Source: Micromonospora orduensis
GTDB lineage: Bacteria > Actinomycetota > Actinomycetes > Mycobacteriales > Micromonosporaceae
Assembly: GCF_006228125.1 (NCBI RefSeq)
Contig: NZ_VDFY01000146.1
Coordinates: forward strand, 1-35,186
Direction of reading: 5' to 3'
DNA length: 35,186 bases
The position numbers and the translations under genes were made by a program. The stretch's first letter is position 1, and each line of letters begins with the position of its first letter. Below, in pieces: positions 23,028 to 31,146 of this stretch. Under the pieces are notes generated by a model, which saw nothing but the letters and a program-made list of their open reading frames with translations, was not told where the DNA came from and made no database searches.

Positions 23028-23900
23028 TCAATCCCCGTCGTGGATCGCCGGAACCACCATCACCGGGCACGGGGCGTGCTCGATCAGGTTCCGCGACGTC
23101 GAGCCCATCACCAGCCCACGGAAGCCCCCCAGTCCCCGGGAGCCGACGACCAGCAGGCCGGCCGACATGCGGCGGACGAGGGCGATCAACGCCGCGGCGA
23201 CGGAATCGCCCGGCACGACCTCGGTACGGTACTTGACGTCCGGATAGCGCGCGCCGACGCCGAGCGCGCCTGCCGCAGGATCGCCGACCGTGACCCAGAA
23301 CCCGGGGTCGCCCGCCGCGATCGCACCCGCGGAGCTGCTGCGCGCCGGCTGATGATGGGCCAGGATCAGCTCGACGTCGCGTAGTTGCGCCTGCGCGAAG
23401 GCGACCTCTGCCGCCCTGTTGGCCCCGGGTGAACCATCGGTGCCGAGAACGACCGGCGCGTCATCGCAAGGGGTGTCGCCGCGCACGACCACGACCGGGC
23501 AACACGCATGCGCTGAGGCCTGGGCAGCCACCGAGCCCGCCAAGAGCCCGGCGAACCCGCCCAGGCCGCGATGACCAACGACGAGCAGCTCAGCGTCGCG
23601 TGAGAGGTCGACCAGCACCCCGCCAGGCGAACCGTCGATCAGGCGAGTGGTCACCGACAGGGAAGGATGATCGGCGCGGGCCTGCTGTGCGGTTCGCGCC
23701 AACAGGTCCAGCATCGCCGCCCGCGGCCCTTGATCGTGCTGATCGTACGGGGCGTGGAAGGGCGGCCCGATCACCTGCCAACCGAAGGCATGCACGATGC
23801 GCAGGCCACAGCCGCGCCGCACGGCCTCCCACGCGCCGTAGTGAACCGCGGACCGGGCTGTCGCCGAACCGTCGAAGCCGACTACCACGAGCCTGCTCAT
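23028..23900 (-). CDS. Tandem universal stress protein
   Basis: A 290-aa protein with two USP domains. Domain 1 (1-~140) starts LVVVGFDGSATARSAVHYGA and ends in GHRGLGGFAGLLAGSVA. Domain 2 starts VVLGTDGSPGANRAAEVAFA and ends in GSRGLGGFRGLVMGSTSRN, then PCPVMVVPA. Both contain G-x2-G-x9-G-S/T, so both are of the ATP-binding type. USPs help survival in hypoxia, starvation and dormancy; mycobacterial tandem USPs belong to the DosR regulon. ATG 23900 is chosen because the conserved N-terminus starts there. It overlaps the stop of a 65-codon upstream frame by ATGA, so translation is probably coupled. Hairpin at 22819 likely ends the transcript. Confidence 0.92.
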   Translation of the reverse strand: MSRLVVVGFDGSATARSAVHYGAWEAVRRGCGLRIVHAFGWQVIGPPFHAPYDQHDQGPRAAMLDLLARTAQQARADHPSLSVTTRLIDGSPGGVLVDLSRDAELLVVGHRGLGGFAGLLAGSVAAQASAHACCPVVVVRGDTPCDDAPVVLGTDGSPGANRAAEVAFAQAQLRDVELILAHHQPARSSSAGAIAAGDPGFWVTVGDPAAGALGVGARYPDVKYRTEVVPGDSVAAALIALVRRMSAGLLVVGSRGLGGFRGLVMGSTSRNLIEHAPCPVMVVPAIHDGD

Positions 23901-24094
23901 CGCAAGACCTCCACCACTGCGCTGGTGCCGAGCGAACGTCCGCGCGGCAGGGAGCACGACACGACGTTCAAGTCGGCGTTGCCGGCGGGCGCCTTGTGGG
24001 CCCGGCCGACGTCGCCGCCCGTCGCGGGACATGAGACGCGATGGCTCGGCGCAGCGGCGAGCAGTGATGCCGGTCGATGCATATAGAAATGCAT
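23897..24094 (-). CDS. Possible leader ORF upstream of the USP gene
   Basis: A 65-aa frame MHFYMHRPASLLAAAPSHRV ... GTSAVVEVLR with GAAGGGGATCATC before its ATG. Its TGA overlaps the USP start by ATGA. The product has no recognisable domain; the N-terminus is unusual in its alternating His/Met/Phe/Tyr. It could be a leader peptide for coupled translation of the USP, or a real small protein. Initiation at the USP ATG alone would have no good ribosome binding site, which favours translation of this frame. Confidence 0.45.
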   Translation of the reverse strand: MHFYMHRPASLLAAAPSHRVSCPATGGDVGRAHKAPAGNADLNVVSCSLPRGRSLGTSAVVEVLR

Positions 24095-24400
24095 GATGAT
24101 CCCCTTCTTCTGGACGTGTGTCGAAGACGGTCGGGCGTGGTCTCCGTTCCTCGCTCCGGCGCGGTGTCTCCGCAGCGCCCGCCAGAGCCTGATTGGCGGC
24201 TGCACCGCAGCTCGGTGCGACCGGCAAGGACTCGGATGGCCGGCGTCGCCGTAACCAGCCCTGCGCCGAAAGTCCGGGACGGCCCTGCGGTGGACTCTCG
24301 TCCCCGCCCGGGTTTGCCCAACCCGTCCCGCGAGCAAAGACGCGCAGCTTCTGGTGCCAGTCCACCGCGCAGCCGCTCTCCTCAACGATGAATCGGTTTG

Positions 24401-24416
24401 CCCTGTGCGCACAGGG
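24401..24416. promoter_or_regulatory. Perfect 16-bp palindrome
   Basis: CCCTGTGCGCACAGGG is symmetric at every position. It lies in the divergent regulatory gap, 307 bases upstream of the USP leader start and 329 bases upstream of the gene at 24745. A palindrome of this size can occur by chance in 35 kb, so its role is open. Confidence 0.3.
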
Positions 24417-24541
24417 TCGGCGACGGACACATTGGTGGCCCCGGATTGCCGGTCATGAGCAAGCATCGCCAGAGAAGCGACGAAAGGCGCCCCGGTTCAG
24501 ACGCCGCTCCGGTCCTGTCCGGCTGGGCGGCACCGGGCAGA

Positions 24542-24558
24542 TTGCCGCCCGTCGGCAA
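24542..24558. promoter_or_regulatory. Dyad B, candidate operator
   Basis: TTGCCGCCCGTCGGCAA: seven of eight symmetric pairs. It lies 187 bases before the small membrane-protein/GAPDH unit (+) and about 450 bases from the USP leader (-). Same pattern as dyads A, C and D. Confidence 0.55.
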
Positions 24559-24744
24559 CCAAGCGAGTCCAGATTGGTGCTGCGCCCACCTGCCCTGCCG
24601 GCGTAGGCGCGACGAACATGGTGCCAGATCGCACCGGGCGTGGACCCACCGGCGGAGTTCCGATCAGGTCATTGCCGGTAGCCCCGTCGTCGACCGACGC
24701 AGCCTCGCATATCACCTGTCGCTGCCACCGGGCTGGAGGAACGG

Positions 24745-24948
24745 ATGGGCCTCAAGTGCCAGCTACCCGCACTCACCCTCGCCATCGCCCTCATCACGAT
24801 CGCTGTCGCATTGCTGAACGCCGACAAGATCGGCTTAGGGCTGGTTCTGGGCGTTGTCACGTTGATCTCTGTCCGCTACTACGCGCGTCGCTGCGCCGAC
24901 AAGTACCTGAGCGACCTGCATCCGGAGCACGGCGACCGAATGGACTAG
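24745..24948 (+). CDS. Small membrane protein upstream of GAPDH
   Basis: A 67-aa protein: two closely spaced transmembrane segments (LALTLAIALITIAVALLN-like, residues ~8-26, and IGLGLVLGVVTLISV) and a charged C-terminus (YYARRCADKYLSDLHPEHGD). The family is not recognised. ATG 24745 has GGAGGAACGG directly upstream, so the gene is probably real. It is followed after 124 bases by gap on the same strand and may share its promoter near dyad B. Confidence 0.6.
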   Translation: MGLKCQLPALTLAIALITIAVALLNADKIGLGLVLGVVTLISVRYYARRCADKYLSDLHPEHGDRMD

Positions 24949-25072
24949 CTGACACCCCCGGGTGCCAGATGATCACGACACGCCCCGACCGGCGCCGGCG
25001 ACTGCCTTACATCCTTCACCGGCAGGTACGCGCGGAACGAAACCCAATGAACCTAGAGGAAAGTGGTCTGAG

Positions 25073-26074
25073 ATGCCGAACGTGGCGATCAACGGGCTGG
25101 GCCGCATCGGCCGTGCGGCGTTGAGGATCCTGCTGGACGCCGACGGGTTGAACCTCGTCGCGGTCAACGATGTCGCCGACGTCGACAACCTGGCCTACCT
25201 GCTCAGGTACGACACCGTCTACGGCCGCTACCACCGCCGGGTCAGCACCGAAGACGGGGCGCTGCTCGTCGACGGTCGACGGATCGCGACGTTCACCGAA
25301 CGCGACCCGGCGAAGCTGCCGTGGGCCGACCTCGGCGTCGACCTGGTCCTGGAATGCACCGGCGTCTTCAAAACCGAGGACGAGCTGAAGAAGCACCTGC
25401 AAGCCGGCGCCTCCTTCGTGATCCTGTCCGCCCCGACATCGTCGGAGGCAGTACCCACCGTGGTGCACGGCGTGAACCGTCCCGACGGCGCACCACAGAT
25501 CGTTTCCTGCGCCAGCTGCACCACCAATTGCATCACCCCGGTCATCGAAATCGCTCACCGTCACATCGGTGTCCAACGGGCGGTGATGACGACCATCCAC
25601 GCCTACACCGCCGGCCAACAGCTGGTCGACGGCCCCGCCAAGAGCTTCCGGCGCGGTCGGGCCGGGGCCGCTAACCTCGTGCCGACCTCGACCGGGGCGG
25701 CCCGAGCGACCACCCGCGCGGTACCCGAGCTGGCCGACAGGTTCGACGGCATCGCGGTACGCGCACCGATCCCGGTCGGGTCGGTCGCCGACATCGTGTT
25801 TGTCGCGAGCCGGCCGACCACCGTTGAGGAAGTCAACGCCGCGTTCCGGCAAGAGGCCACCGACGAGCGCTACCGCGGCATTCTCGGTGTCTCGCAGGAT
25901 CCTCTGGTCTCCGCCGACATCGTCGGAGATTCACGCGCCGCTGTCATCGACCTGGACCTGACCCGCGTCGTGGACGGCACGCTGGTCAAGGTGATGGCCT
26001 GGTACGACAACGAATGGGGCTTCACCCACCAGATGATCCGCGAGGCCCGCAGCACACTCGGTGTAGCCGCATGA
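25073..26074 (+). CDS. gap: Glyceraldehyde-3-phosphate dehydrogenase
   Basis: A 333-aa GAPDH. The dinucleotide-binding start is VAINGLGRIGRAALRILLDA, with Asp in AVNDVADV, which favours NAD over NADP. The catalytic segment IVSCASCTTNCITPVIEIAH places the active-site Cys at residue 149; His lies in TTIHAYTAGQ. The C-terminal YDNEWGFTHQMIREA is standard. It oxidises and phosphorylates glyceraldehyde-3-phosphate in glycolysis. No pgk/tpi genes follow, so it is separate from the usual glycolytic operon and likely a second, stress-linked copy. ATG 25073 begins the conserved part; the possible ribosome binding site AGAGGAAAG is a little far (about 12 bases). A stem-loop at 26095 ends the gene. Confidence 0.95.
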   Translation: MPNVAINGLGRIGRAALRILLDADGLNLVAVNDVADVDNLAYLLRYDTVYGRYHRRVSTEDGALLVDGRRIATFTERDPAKLPWADLGVDLVLECTGVFKTEDELKKHLQAGASFVILSAPTSSEAVPTVVHGVNRPDGAPQIVSCASCTTNCITPVIEIAHRHIGVQRAVMTTIHAYTAGQQLVDGPAKSFRRGRAGAANLVPTSTGAARATTRAVPELADRFDGIAVRAPIPVGSVADIVFVASRPTTVEEVNAAFRQEATDERYRGILGVSQDPLVSADIVGDSRAAVIDLDLTRVVDGTLVKVMAWYDNEWGFTHQMIREARSTLGVAA

Positions 26075-26094
26075 TGCTCGCCGACCGGACGAGC

Positions 26095-26127
26095 GGTGTT
26101 CCGTGACGCATTCCCTCCCGGAACACC
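26095..26127. terminator. Stem-loop after gap
   Basis: Perfect 9-bp arms GGTGTTCCG (26095-26103) and CGGAACACC (26119-26127) with a 15-base loop start 21 bases after the gap stop. A likely terminator. Confidence 0.55.
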
Positions 26128-26248
26128 CCGGACGACCTTTGCAGCGCGGGTCGCCGATGGCCGGGCGGTTCCGGCTCACCGCAGCCGTCCCCGGGCCGTC
26201 ACCAGAACGGGTACGCCGCGCCCGCCGCTACAGTATTTGGGACCGCAT

Positions 26249-27172
26249 ATGGCACAAGCCACGATTGTTCTGCCTGCACCCTATCCATTTCGGCTGGATC
26301 TGACGGCCTGGGCGTTGCGACGACGCTGGAAGAACACCGTCGACCGGTGGGACGACGGCCAGTACAGCCGCGTCATCATCGCCGACGGACACCCCGCACG
26401 GCTGACAGCCGTTCAGGCGACGACCGGCGTCCAACCGACGCTGATGGTCACCGTGGAATCGGCAACACCCATCAGCGAGCGGGCCTTGAACGAGGCCGGC
26501 CTGCTCGTCCAGAAGATGTTCGGGCTATCGGTCGATCTGCGGCCCTTCTACGAGCTCGCCGATGACGACCCTGTCATCGGTCCGCTGGTGCAGCGGTTCC
26601 GCGGGCTGCGCCCGCCTCGCTTTCCGACCGTCTTCGAGGGACTGGTCAATGCGATCGCCTGCCAGCAGGTGACCCTGGATCTGGGGATCATCGTGTTGAA
26701 CCGGTTGTCGCAGCGATTCGGGCCGCACCTTGTTGATCACGATGGTGTGCGGCACGCGTTCCCCGCAGCGGCCGACCTGGCCGACGTGGGCGAGGAAGCG
26801 ATCCGCGAACTCGGGTTCAGCCGCCAGAAGGCGCGGGCGATCCAGCAGCTCGCCGTCCATGTCGTCGACACGAGTGTGGATCTAGAGCGGCTTGAGGGCT
26901 TGAACAACGACCAGGCTGTCGCCGCGCTGTCGCGCGTGCACGGCATCGGCCGGTGGTCCGCGGAGTATGTACTGCTGCGAGGACTCGGAAGGCTGGACAC
27001 CTTCCCGGACGACGACGTCGGGGCGCAGAACAACCTGCAACGATTGTTTCACCTCGCCGGCAAGCCGACCTACGATCGTATCCAGCAGTTGACATCTCCG
27101 TGGCGTCCCTACGAGGGCCTCGTCTACTTTCACCTGCTACTGGACAAACTGCGCGCGAACGGCGCGTTATGA
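26249..27172 (+). CDS. DNA-3-methyladenine glycosylase, AlkA/HhH-GPD type
   Basis: A 307-aa base-excision repair glycosylase. The N-terminal AlkA-like domain (PYPFRLDLTAWALRRRWKN) leads into the HhH-GPD core: FPTVFEGLVNAIACQQVTLD, LGFSRQKARAIQQLA, and the helix-hairpin-helix VHGIGRWSAEYVLLRGLGR (from about residue 229) followed by LDTFPDDDVG, which includes the catalytic Asp. It removes alkylated bases from DNA and leaves abasic sites. ATG 26249 is chosen because the conserved N-terminus starts there; the frame is open 50 codons further up without similarity. It is a single gene between the gap terminator and a P-type ATPase remnant. Confidence 0.88.
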   Translation: MAQATIVLPAPYPFRLDLTAWALRRRWKNTVDRWDDGQYSRVIIADGHPARLTAVQATTGVQPTLMVTVESATPISERALNEAGLLVQKMFGLSVDLRPFYELADDDPVIGPLVQRFRGLRPPRFPTVFEGLVNAIACQQVTLDLGIIVLNRLSQRFGPHLVDHDGVRHAFPAAADLADVGEEAIRELGFSRQKARAIQQLAVHVVDTSVDLERLEGLNNDQAVAALSRVHGIGRWSAEYVLLRGLGRLDTFPDDDVGAQNNLQRLFHLAGKPTYDRIQQLTSPWRPYEGLVYFHLLLDKLRANGAL

Positions 27173-27203
27173 CCCCTGCCGCCACGCAGCTGACCAGCCG
27201 AGA

Positions 27204-27420
27204 CTGCTGACTGCCGCGGCCGTCGTGTCCTACTTCGTCGGTGAGCATACCGACGCCTGTGGTCATCGGGGTCATGCTCACGATCAGTGTGGGACGGGGG
27301 TTCGCCAATGAGTACCGCGCCGGGTGGGCCGGGGCAGCGTTGCACGACAACGTCCGGCACCGGGCGGTGGCGGTCCGCAGCAGGATCGCCGGCAGCATCG
27401 ACGTGGTGCAGGACGAAAAT
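27204..27420 (+). pseudogene. Cation-transporting P-type ATPase fragment
   Basis: One frame reads LLTAAAVVSYFVGEHTDA and the next frame continues VVIGVMLTISVGRGFANEYR followed by AGWAGAALHDNVRHRAVAVR and SIDVV. Together this matches the first transmembrane hairpin and the start of the actuator domain of MgtA-like or related P-type ATPases (usual text SYFVGE.TDA.VIG..L..SVGLGFV.EYRA..A..AL). A frameshift lies near 27258. Everything downstream, including the phosphorylated DKTG site, is missing. It is a decayed remnant directly after alkA and before nsrR. Confidence 0.6.
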
Positions 27421-27651
27421 CCCTACGCGATCGCAGTTCCCGGGCGGGCAACAGCGCCGCCCCGGCCAGGTTTCCAGGTTTGAGGCTGGCGGTCGGCGCA
27501 TTCGTCGGAACATCGATGCGGGGCGAGACCAAAGTCATCCGGCGGTGATCACCTCACGCAATCCATCCACTGCCCGGGCGGGAGATCCTGGCGACGGCAC
27601 GTCCCAGCGACCGTCGGGCCTTCGGGTCCCATCGCCGTGACACCGCTCATA

Positions 27652-27674
27652 AAGACGACTTTGAGAGTCCTCTT
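27652..27674. promoter_or_regulatory. Dyad at the nsrR promoter
   Basis: Arms AAGACGACT (27652-27660) and AGTCCTCTT (27666-27674) match at 8 of 9 symmetric pairs around TTGAG. It ends 17 bases before the GTG of nsrR, a typical place for autorepression. The AAGA...TCTT ends resemble other NsrR sites in outline only. Confidence 0.5.
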
Positions 27675-27691
27675 ATCGGTAGGGTCGGTTC

Positions 27692-28120
27692 GTGCGGCTC
27701 AACAGATCCACGGACATCAGTCTTCGCATCCTCATGCTCAGCGCGGTGCGCGACGACCGGCTGACCATCGACGAGCTGGCCGAGGTGCTCGCAGTGCCAC
27801 GGCACCACCTGGCCAAGGTGGTGCAGCGACTGCAGCATCTGGGACTGCTGGAGACCGTTCGGGGCCGCAGCGGCGGGGTGCGCCTCGCCGGCACCGCGCA
27901 CACCGCGTCGATCGGCGGGCTAGTCCGGAAGCTGGAGGGCGATACCGAGGTCGTCGACTGCGAGGGCGAGCAGGCCTGCCCGCTGAGCCGGGACTGTCTG
28001 CTGCGCGGGGCGCTGCGCCGCGCCCAAGAGGCGTTCTACGCCGCCCTCGACCCGATCACCGTCGGCGATCTGAGCGCCCCGCCCGCCCGGCAAGTACTGC
28101 TCAGTCTCGGCCGGCGCTGA
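27692..28120 (+). CDS. nsrR: Rrf2-family NO-sensing repressor NsrR
   Basis: A 142-aa Rrf2 protein. The winged helix is standard (LNRSTDISLRILMLSA, ELAEVLAVPRHHLAKVVQRL, wing RGRSGGVRLAG). The cluster-binding motif has Cys 90, 96 and 102 (VDCEGEQACPLSRDC), exactly the C-x5-C-x5-C of Streptomyces NsrR, which holds a 4Fe-4S cluster destroyed by NO. It is expected to repress the downstream hmp gene until NO appears. The GTG at 27692 follows an AGGGTCGG-like site and sits just behind a dyad (27652-27674). The gap to hmp is 28 bases, so the two form an operon and the repressor regulates itself. Confidence 0.93.
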   Translation: MRLNRSTDISLRILMLSAVRDDRLTIDELAEVLAVPRHHLAKVVQRLQHLGLLETVRGRSGGVRLAGTAHTASIGGLVRKLEGDTEVVDCEGEQACPLSRDCLLRGALRRAQEAFYAALDPITVGDLSAPPARQVLLSLGRR

Positions 28121-28148
28121 CCGTTCCATCCGTCACCAGGAGAAACCG

Positions 28149-29381
28149 ATGCTCTCTGCCACCAGCGCCCCGGTCATCGAGGCCACCCTGCCGGTCGTCG
28201 GCAAGCACCTCGACCAGATCTCCGGCACCTTCTACGAGACGATGCTCGACGAGAATCCGGAGTTGCTCGACCTGTTCAGCCGTAGTGCGCAGGCCACCGG
28301 CGAGCAGCGCAGCGCCCTGGCCGGCGCGGTCGCGGCCTTCGCCGCGCACCTGGTCGGCGCGGGCCCGAAGAGCGTGGTCTTCGACCACATCGTGGAGCGC
28401 ATCGCGCAGCGGCACTGCGCGCTGGGCATCCGCCCGGAGCAGTACACGATGGTCGGTCGCTACCTGATGGGCGCGGTCGGCGCGACGCTGGGCGACGCAG
28501 TCACCCCCGTGGTGGCCGCCGCCTGGGACGAGGTCTACTGGCTCTTCGCCGCTCGGCTTATCGGCCGCGAGGCCCGTCTGTATGCCGAAGCCGGGGTGGA
28601 TGACGCCGACCCGTGGCGCGACTACCTGGTAGCGAAGAAGATCGCCGAAGCGCACGACACGATGTCGTTCATCCTGACCCCCGTCGACGGGCTCCCGGCC
28701 CCCGCTTTCCTGCCCGGCCAGTATGTGACCGTCGCCGCCGACCTGCCGGACGGCAGCCGCCAACTGCGGCAGTACTCGCTCTCCCAGGCGGCCAGCGGCG
28801 GCACCCTGCGGATCACCGTGCGGAGGGTACGCGGCAGCGATGGCGCCCCGGACGGCGTGGTTTCGACCTTCCTGCACGACCAGGTCGACGCCGGCGACCG
28901 GCTGCGGCTGAGCCACCCGTACGGCGACCTCACCCTGCGCGACAGCGCGGCGCCGCTCGTCCTGGTCAGCGCCGGGGTGGGCATCACCCCGATGGCCGCG
29001 ATCCTGGACCACGTGGCCCGCACCCAGCCGACCCGGCAGGTCACGATCGTGCACGCCGACCGCAGCGCCGAACGCCACCCGCTGCGCCTGGAAATGGCCG
29101 GCCACGGCTCGCGGCTGACGTCCTGCACCACCTTCGTCTGGTACGAGCAGGCGAGCGACGTCCCGGACGCGTACCACGGTTTCGTCGACACCGACGTCAT
29201 CCCGCTGCACCCTGACGCGGAGGTCTACCTGTGCGGCCCGGTGCCGTTCATGCAGAGCGTCCGGGCTGGGCTGCACCGCCGCGGGATCAGCGATGGCCAG
29301 ATCCGCTACGAGGTCTTCGGCTCCGAACAGTGGCGCGCCACGCCGAAGCGCGCGACCGCCCAATTGGCTACCACGGCCTGA
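28149..29381 (+). CDS. hmp: Flavohemoprotein, NO dioxygenase
   Basis: A 410-aa Hmp. The globin domain (1-~140) has the B10 Tyr in GTFYETML (Tyr 29) and the proximal His in RIAQRHCALGIRPEQY (His 89). The reductase follows: LPGQYVTVAADLPDG, the FAD motif RQYSLSQAASGG, NAD-binding VSAGVGITPMAAILDH, and LCGPVPFMQSVRAGLHRRG near the C-terminus. It converts NO and O2 to nitrate using NAD(P)H in the cytoplasm. It is directly behind nsrR. The 29 residues after LHRRG end in a variable tail. ATG 28149 has CAGGAGAAACCG upstream. Confidence 0.95.
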   Translation: MLSATSAPVIEATLPVVGKHLDQISGTFYETMLDENPELLDLFSRSAQATGEQRSALAGAVAAFAAHLVGAGPKSVVFDHIVERIAQRHCALGIRPEQYTMVGRYLMGAVGATLGDAVTPVVAAAWDEVYWLFAARLIGREARLYAEAGVDDADPWRDYLVAKKIAEAHDTMSFILTPVDGLPAPAFLPGQYVTVAADLPDGSRQLRQYSLSQAASGGTLRITVRRVRGSDGAPDGVVSTFLHDQVDAGDRLRLSHPYGDLTLRDSAAPLVLVSAGVGITPMAAILDHVARTQPTRQVTIVHADRSAERHPLRLEMAGHGSRLTSCTTFVWYEQASDVPDAYHGFVDTDVIPLHPDAEVYLCGPVPFMQSVRAGLHRRGISDGQIRYEVFGSEQWRATPKRATAQLATTA

Positions 29382-29442
29382 ACGCGCCGAACTCACGGGT
29401 GGAGCGGGTCGGCGGCGTAGTAGCAGTTCCGGCTCGCTCGGA

Positions 29443-29985
29443 CTACGCGATGGCCGACAGCGCAGCCCAGCTGGCGAAGCCGAGCAGGGCCAGCCCGGCC
29501 CCCGCACCCGTGATGGCACTCGTGGCGACGGCGGTAGTTCGGGAGACGAGGACGGCTCCGACCGCGACACCAGTCAACAGCGCCCCCAGCGCCACCAGGG
29601 ACGGGCTTTTCAGGACCGGTGCCATCGGCCAGAAGTGCACGCCTACCACCAGGCAGACCCACGCGGCGATGTACTCGCCGCCTCCGTAGAGGGCGATCAC
29701 GGCGGCGCCTATCCAGGCGATGCCGAACTCGACGCCGACGATGATGGCGTACCGGCGCATGGCGCCCGGTTCACCCAGCGCCGAACCACCTGAGCAATTC
29801 CGCCACGCGTACACCGCACCGACCACGGCGACGATCAAACTCAGCACCGCGCCCACGATCAGCGGTGACCGCCACCCCGGCGGAGGCTTCTCCTGCGCCC
29901 ACCCGAACCAGCAGGACGCGAAGACACCAAGGACCAGAGCGGACATCGCGCCGTCGCGTGCGTACTGCATCGCAGGATCTCCCAT
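29443..29985 (-). CDS. Polytopic membrane protein of unknown function
   Basis: A 180-aa protein with about five or six transmembrane helices: ALVLGVFASCWFGWAQ, PLIVGAVLSLIVAVVGAVYA, YAIIVGVEFGIAWIGAAVIA, EYIAAWVCLVVGVHFWPMAP, LVALGALLTGVAVGAVLV and a last GAGAGLALLGFASWAALS. Charged or aromatic residues in helix 4 (VGVHFWPMAP) may be functional. I do not recognise the family. The start is ATG 29985 or ATG 29970; GGGAG lies eight bases before the second, so 29970 is plausible. It converges on hmp and does not share its strand. Confidence 0.7.
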   Translation of the reverse strand: MGDPAMQYARDGAMSALVLGVFASCWFGWAQEKPPPGWRSPLIVGAVLSLIVAVVGAVYAWRNCSGGSALGEPGAMRRYAIIVGVEFGIAWIGAAVIALYGGGEYIAAWVCLVVGVHFWPMAPVLKSPSLVALGALLTGVAVGAVLVSRTTAVATSAITGAGAGLALLGFASWAALSAIA

Positions 29986-30130
29986 CGGTCGCCTTCGTAA
30001 CGGTTGAGCGGGACGGGCGAACTCGAGCTACCGCTGAACCCGGCTACCCACGTACGCAACTCGAGTGAAACGCGTCGAGGGCCAAGAGATCTGGTGTCGA
30101 TGAGTGGCGACACCCCCTGTGCGCGTGGGA

Positions 30131-31144
30131 TCAGAGCTGGTCCGAGGGCACCGCGGAGGTGTCGATCACCTGCGTGACAGCAAGCCGCGGTGTTCGCGGT
30201 GGCGGCCCGTGCTGTTCCGGATCGGCGATCCCCAGCCGCAGGGCGAGGTACGGGTGGCCGAGGCCGGCGAGCAGGTGCCGCAGGGTGTGCCAGGTGGCGG
30301 CGACCTCGACGACACCGCAGAGCGGCACCACTGACACGCCGATGGTGGTGGCGGTCAACCACGCCGCCGACAGTGCCTCTCCGGCACGCAGCCAGTCCTG
30401 CGGTCCGTCCCCGTCGCCGAACAGCAGCGCGTAGACCGCGGCTCGGTCGTGCCCGGCGCCGACCGGCAGTGTCCCGGGCCGGCCGAAGTCGCGACTGGGC
30501 ACGGTGGTCTGCGTGGGGTGCTCGGGCAGCACACTGTCGGGGAGGCCGGCGCCCGACAGCCGGGCACGGCCGGTCCAGTAGGTCAGTTCCGCGGCGATCT
30601 GCGGGTCGCCGGCTTCCATCGTCGCGGCCCGGCCTGCCGCGGAACCCAGGTCCGCCACGTTGTCGGAGGAGAGGATGTGCAGGCTGCCTTCCGCGCAGGC
30701 CGCGGCCGCGATGGCCCGCAACCCCGCCTCGGGTATGGACCGCTCGCTCACTGGCCGCCGGTCGGTGTGCCGGATGCGTATCGCGTGCGCCAGGCGCAGG
30801 GCCTCCATCGTCACCGGAGTCCGGTCGTGCATCACGAGCGTGGCCAGCAGGTCCGGATCGTTTGCTTCCGGTAGCCGGGCCACGTGCGCCGACCAGCCGT
30901 CAGCGGCGAGTGCGATCCGGGCGTGGTGCAGGGCGGCCCCGCAGCTGAGCATCAGCTGCCGGCCCTGAGGGTCTCCGGCCGTCAGCTGGCGGCTGCGGGT
31001 GGCGAACAGGTCCAGTCGTTCCGGGTGTACCCGCCACAGCCACGGTTGGGTGTTGAGGATCGACGGCGCATTCCCGGCTGCGGTAGCAGCGTCGGTGAAC
31101 GCGACAGCAGGCAGCCGGTCGACCGCCGTCGCCTCATGTCTCAT
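30131..31144 (-). CDS. acg: Acg-family FMN-binding protein (nitroreductase fold)
   Basis: A 337-aa protein of the Acg family (nitroreductase-like fold in tandem): AAGNAPSILNTQPWLWRVHP, the typical N-x-Q-P-W stretch (residues ~24-40), then RQLMLSCGAALHHARIAL, IRIRHTDRRPVSERSIPE and the C-terminal PLCGVVEVAATWHTL and LGHPYLALRLGIADPE. Mycobacterial Acg binds FMN and is one of the most strongly DosR-induced proteins; it may store flavin and lacks the usual nitroreductase activity. ATG 31144 has CAGGAGG upstream, which lies at the end of the DUF488 gene; only two bases separate the genes, so the two are coupled. Dyad C lies upstream of the pair. Confidence 0.88.
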   Translation of the reverse strand: MRHEATAVDRLPAVAFTDAATAAGNAPSILNTQPWLWRVHPERLDLFATRSRQLTAGDPQGRQLMLSCGAALHHARIALAADGWSAHVARLPEANDPDLLATLVMHDRTPVTMEALRLAHAIRIRHTDRRPVSERSIPEAGLRAIAAAACAEGSLHILSSDNVADLGSAAGRAATMEAGDPQIAAELTYWTGRARLSGAGLPDSVLPEHPTQTTVPSRDFGRPGTLPVGAGHDRAAVYALLFGDGDGPQDWLRAGEALSAAWLTATTIGVSVVPLCGVVEVAATWHTLRHLLAGLGHPYLALRLGIADPEQHGPPPRTPRLAVTQVIDTSAVPSDQL

Positions 31145-31146
31145 AC

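Larger units (their letters stand above)
24095..24744. other. Long intergenic region between divergent USP and GAPDH units
   Basis: About 650 bases with no recognisable gene. Open frames exist in several phases, but none has a known product or a good ribosome binding site. It holds a 16-bp perfect palindrome (24401-24416) and dyad B (24542-24558), so it is probably a shared regulatory region. Confidence 0.45.
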
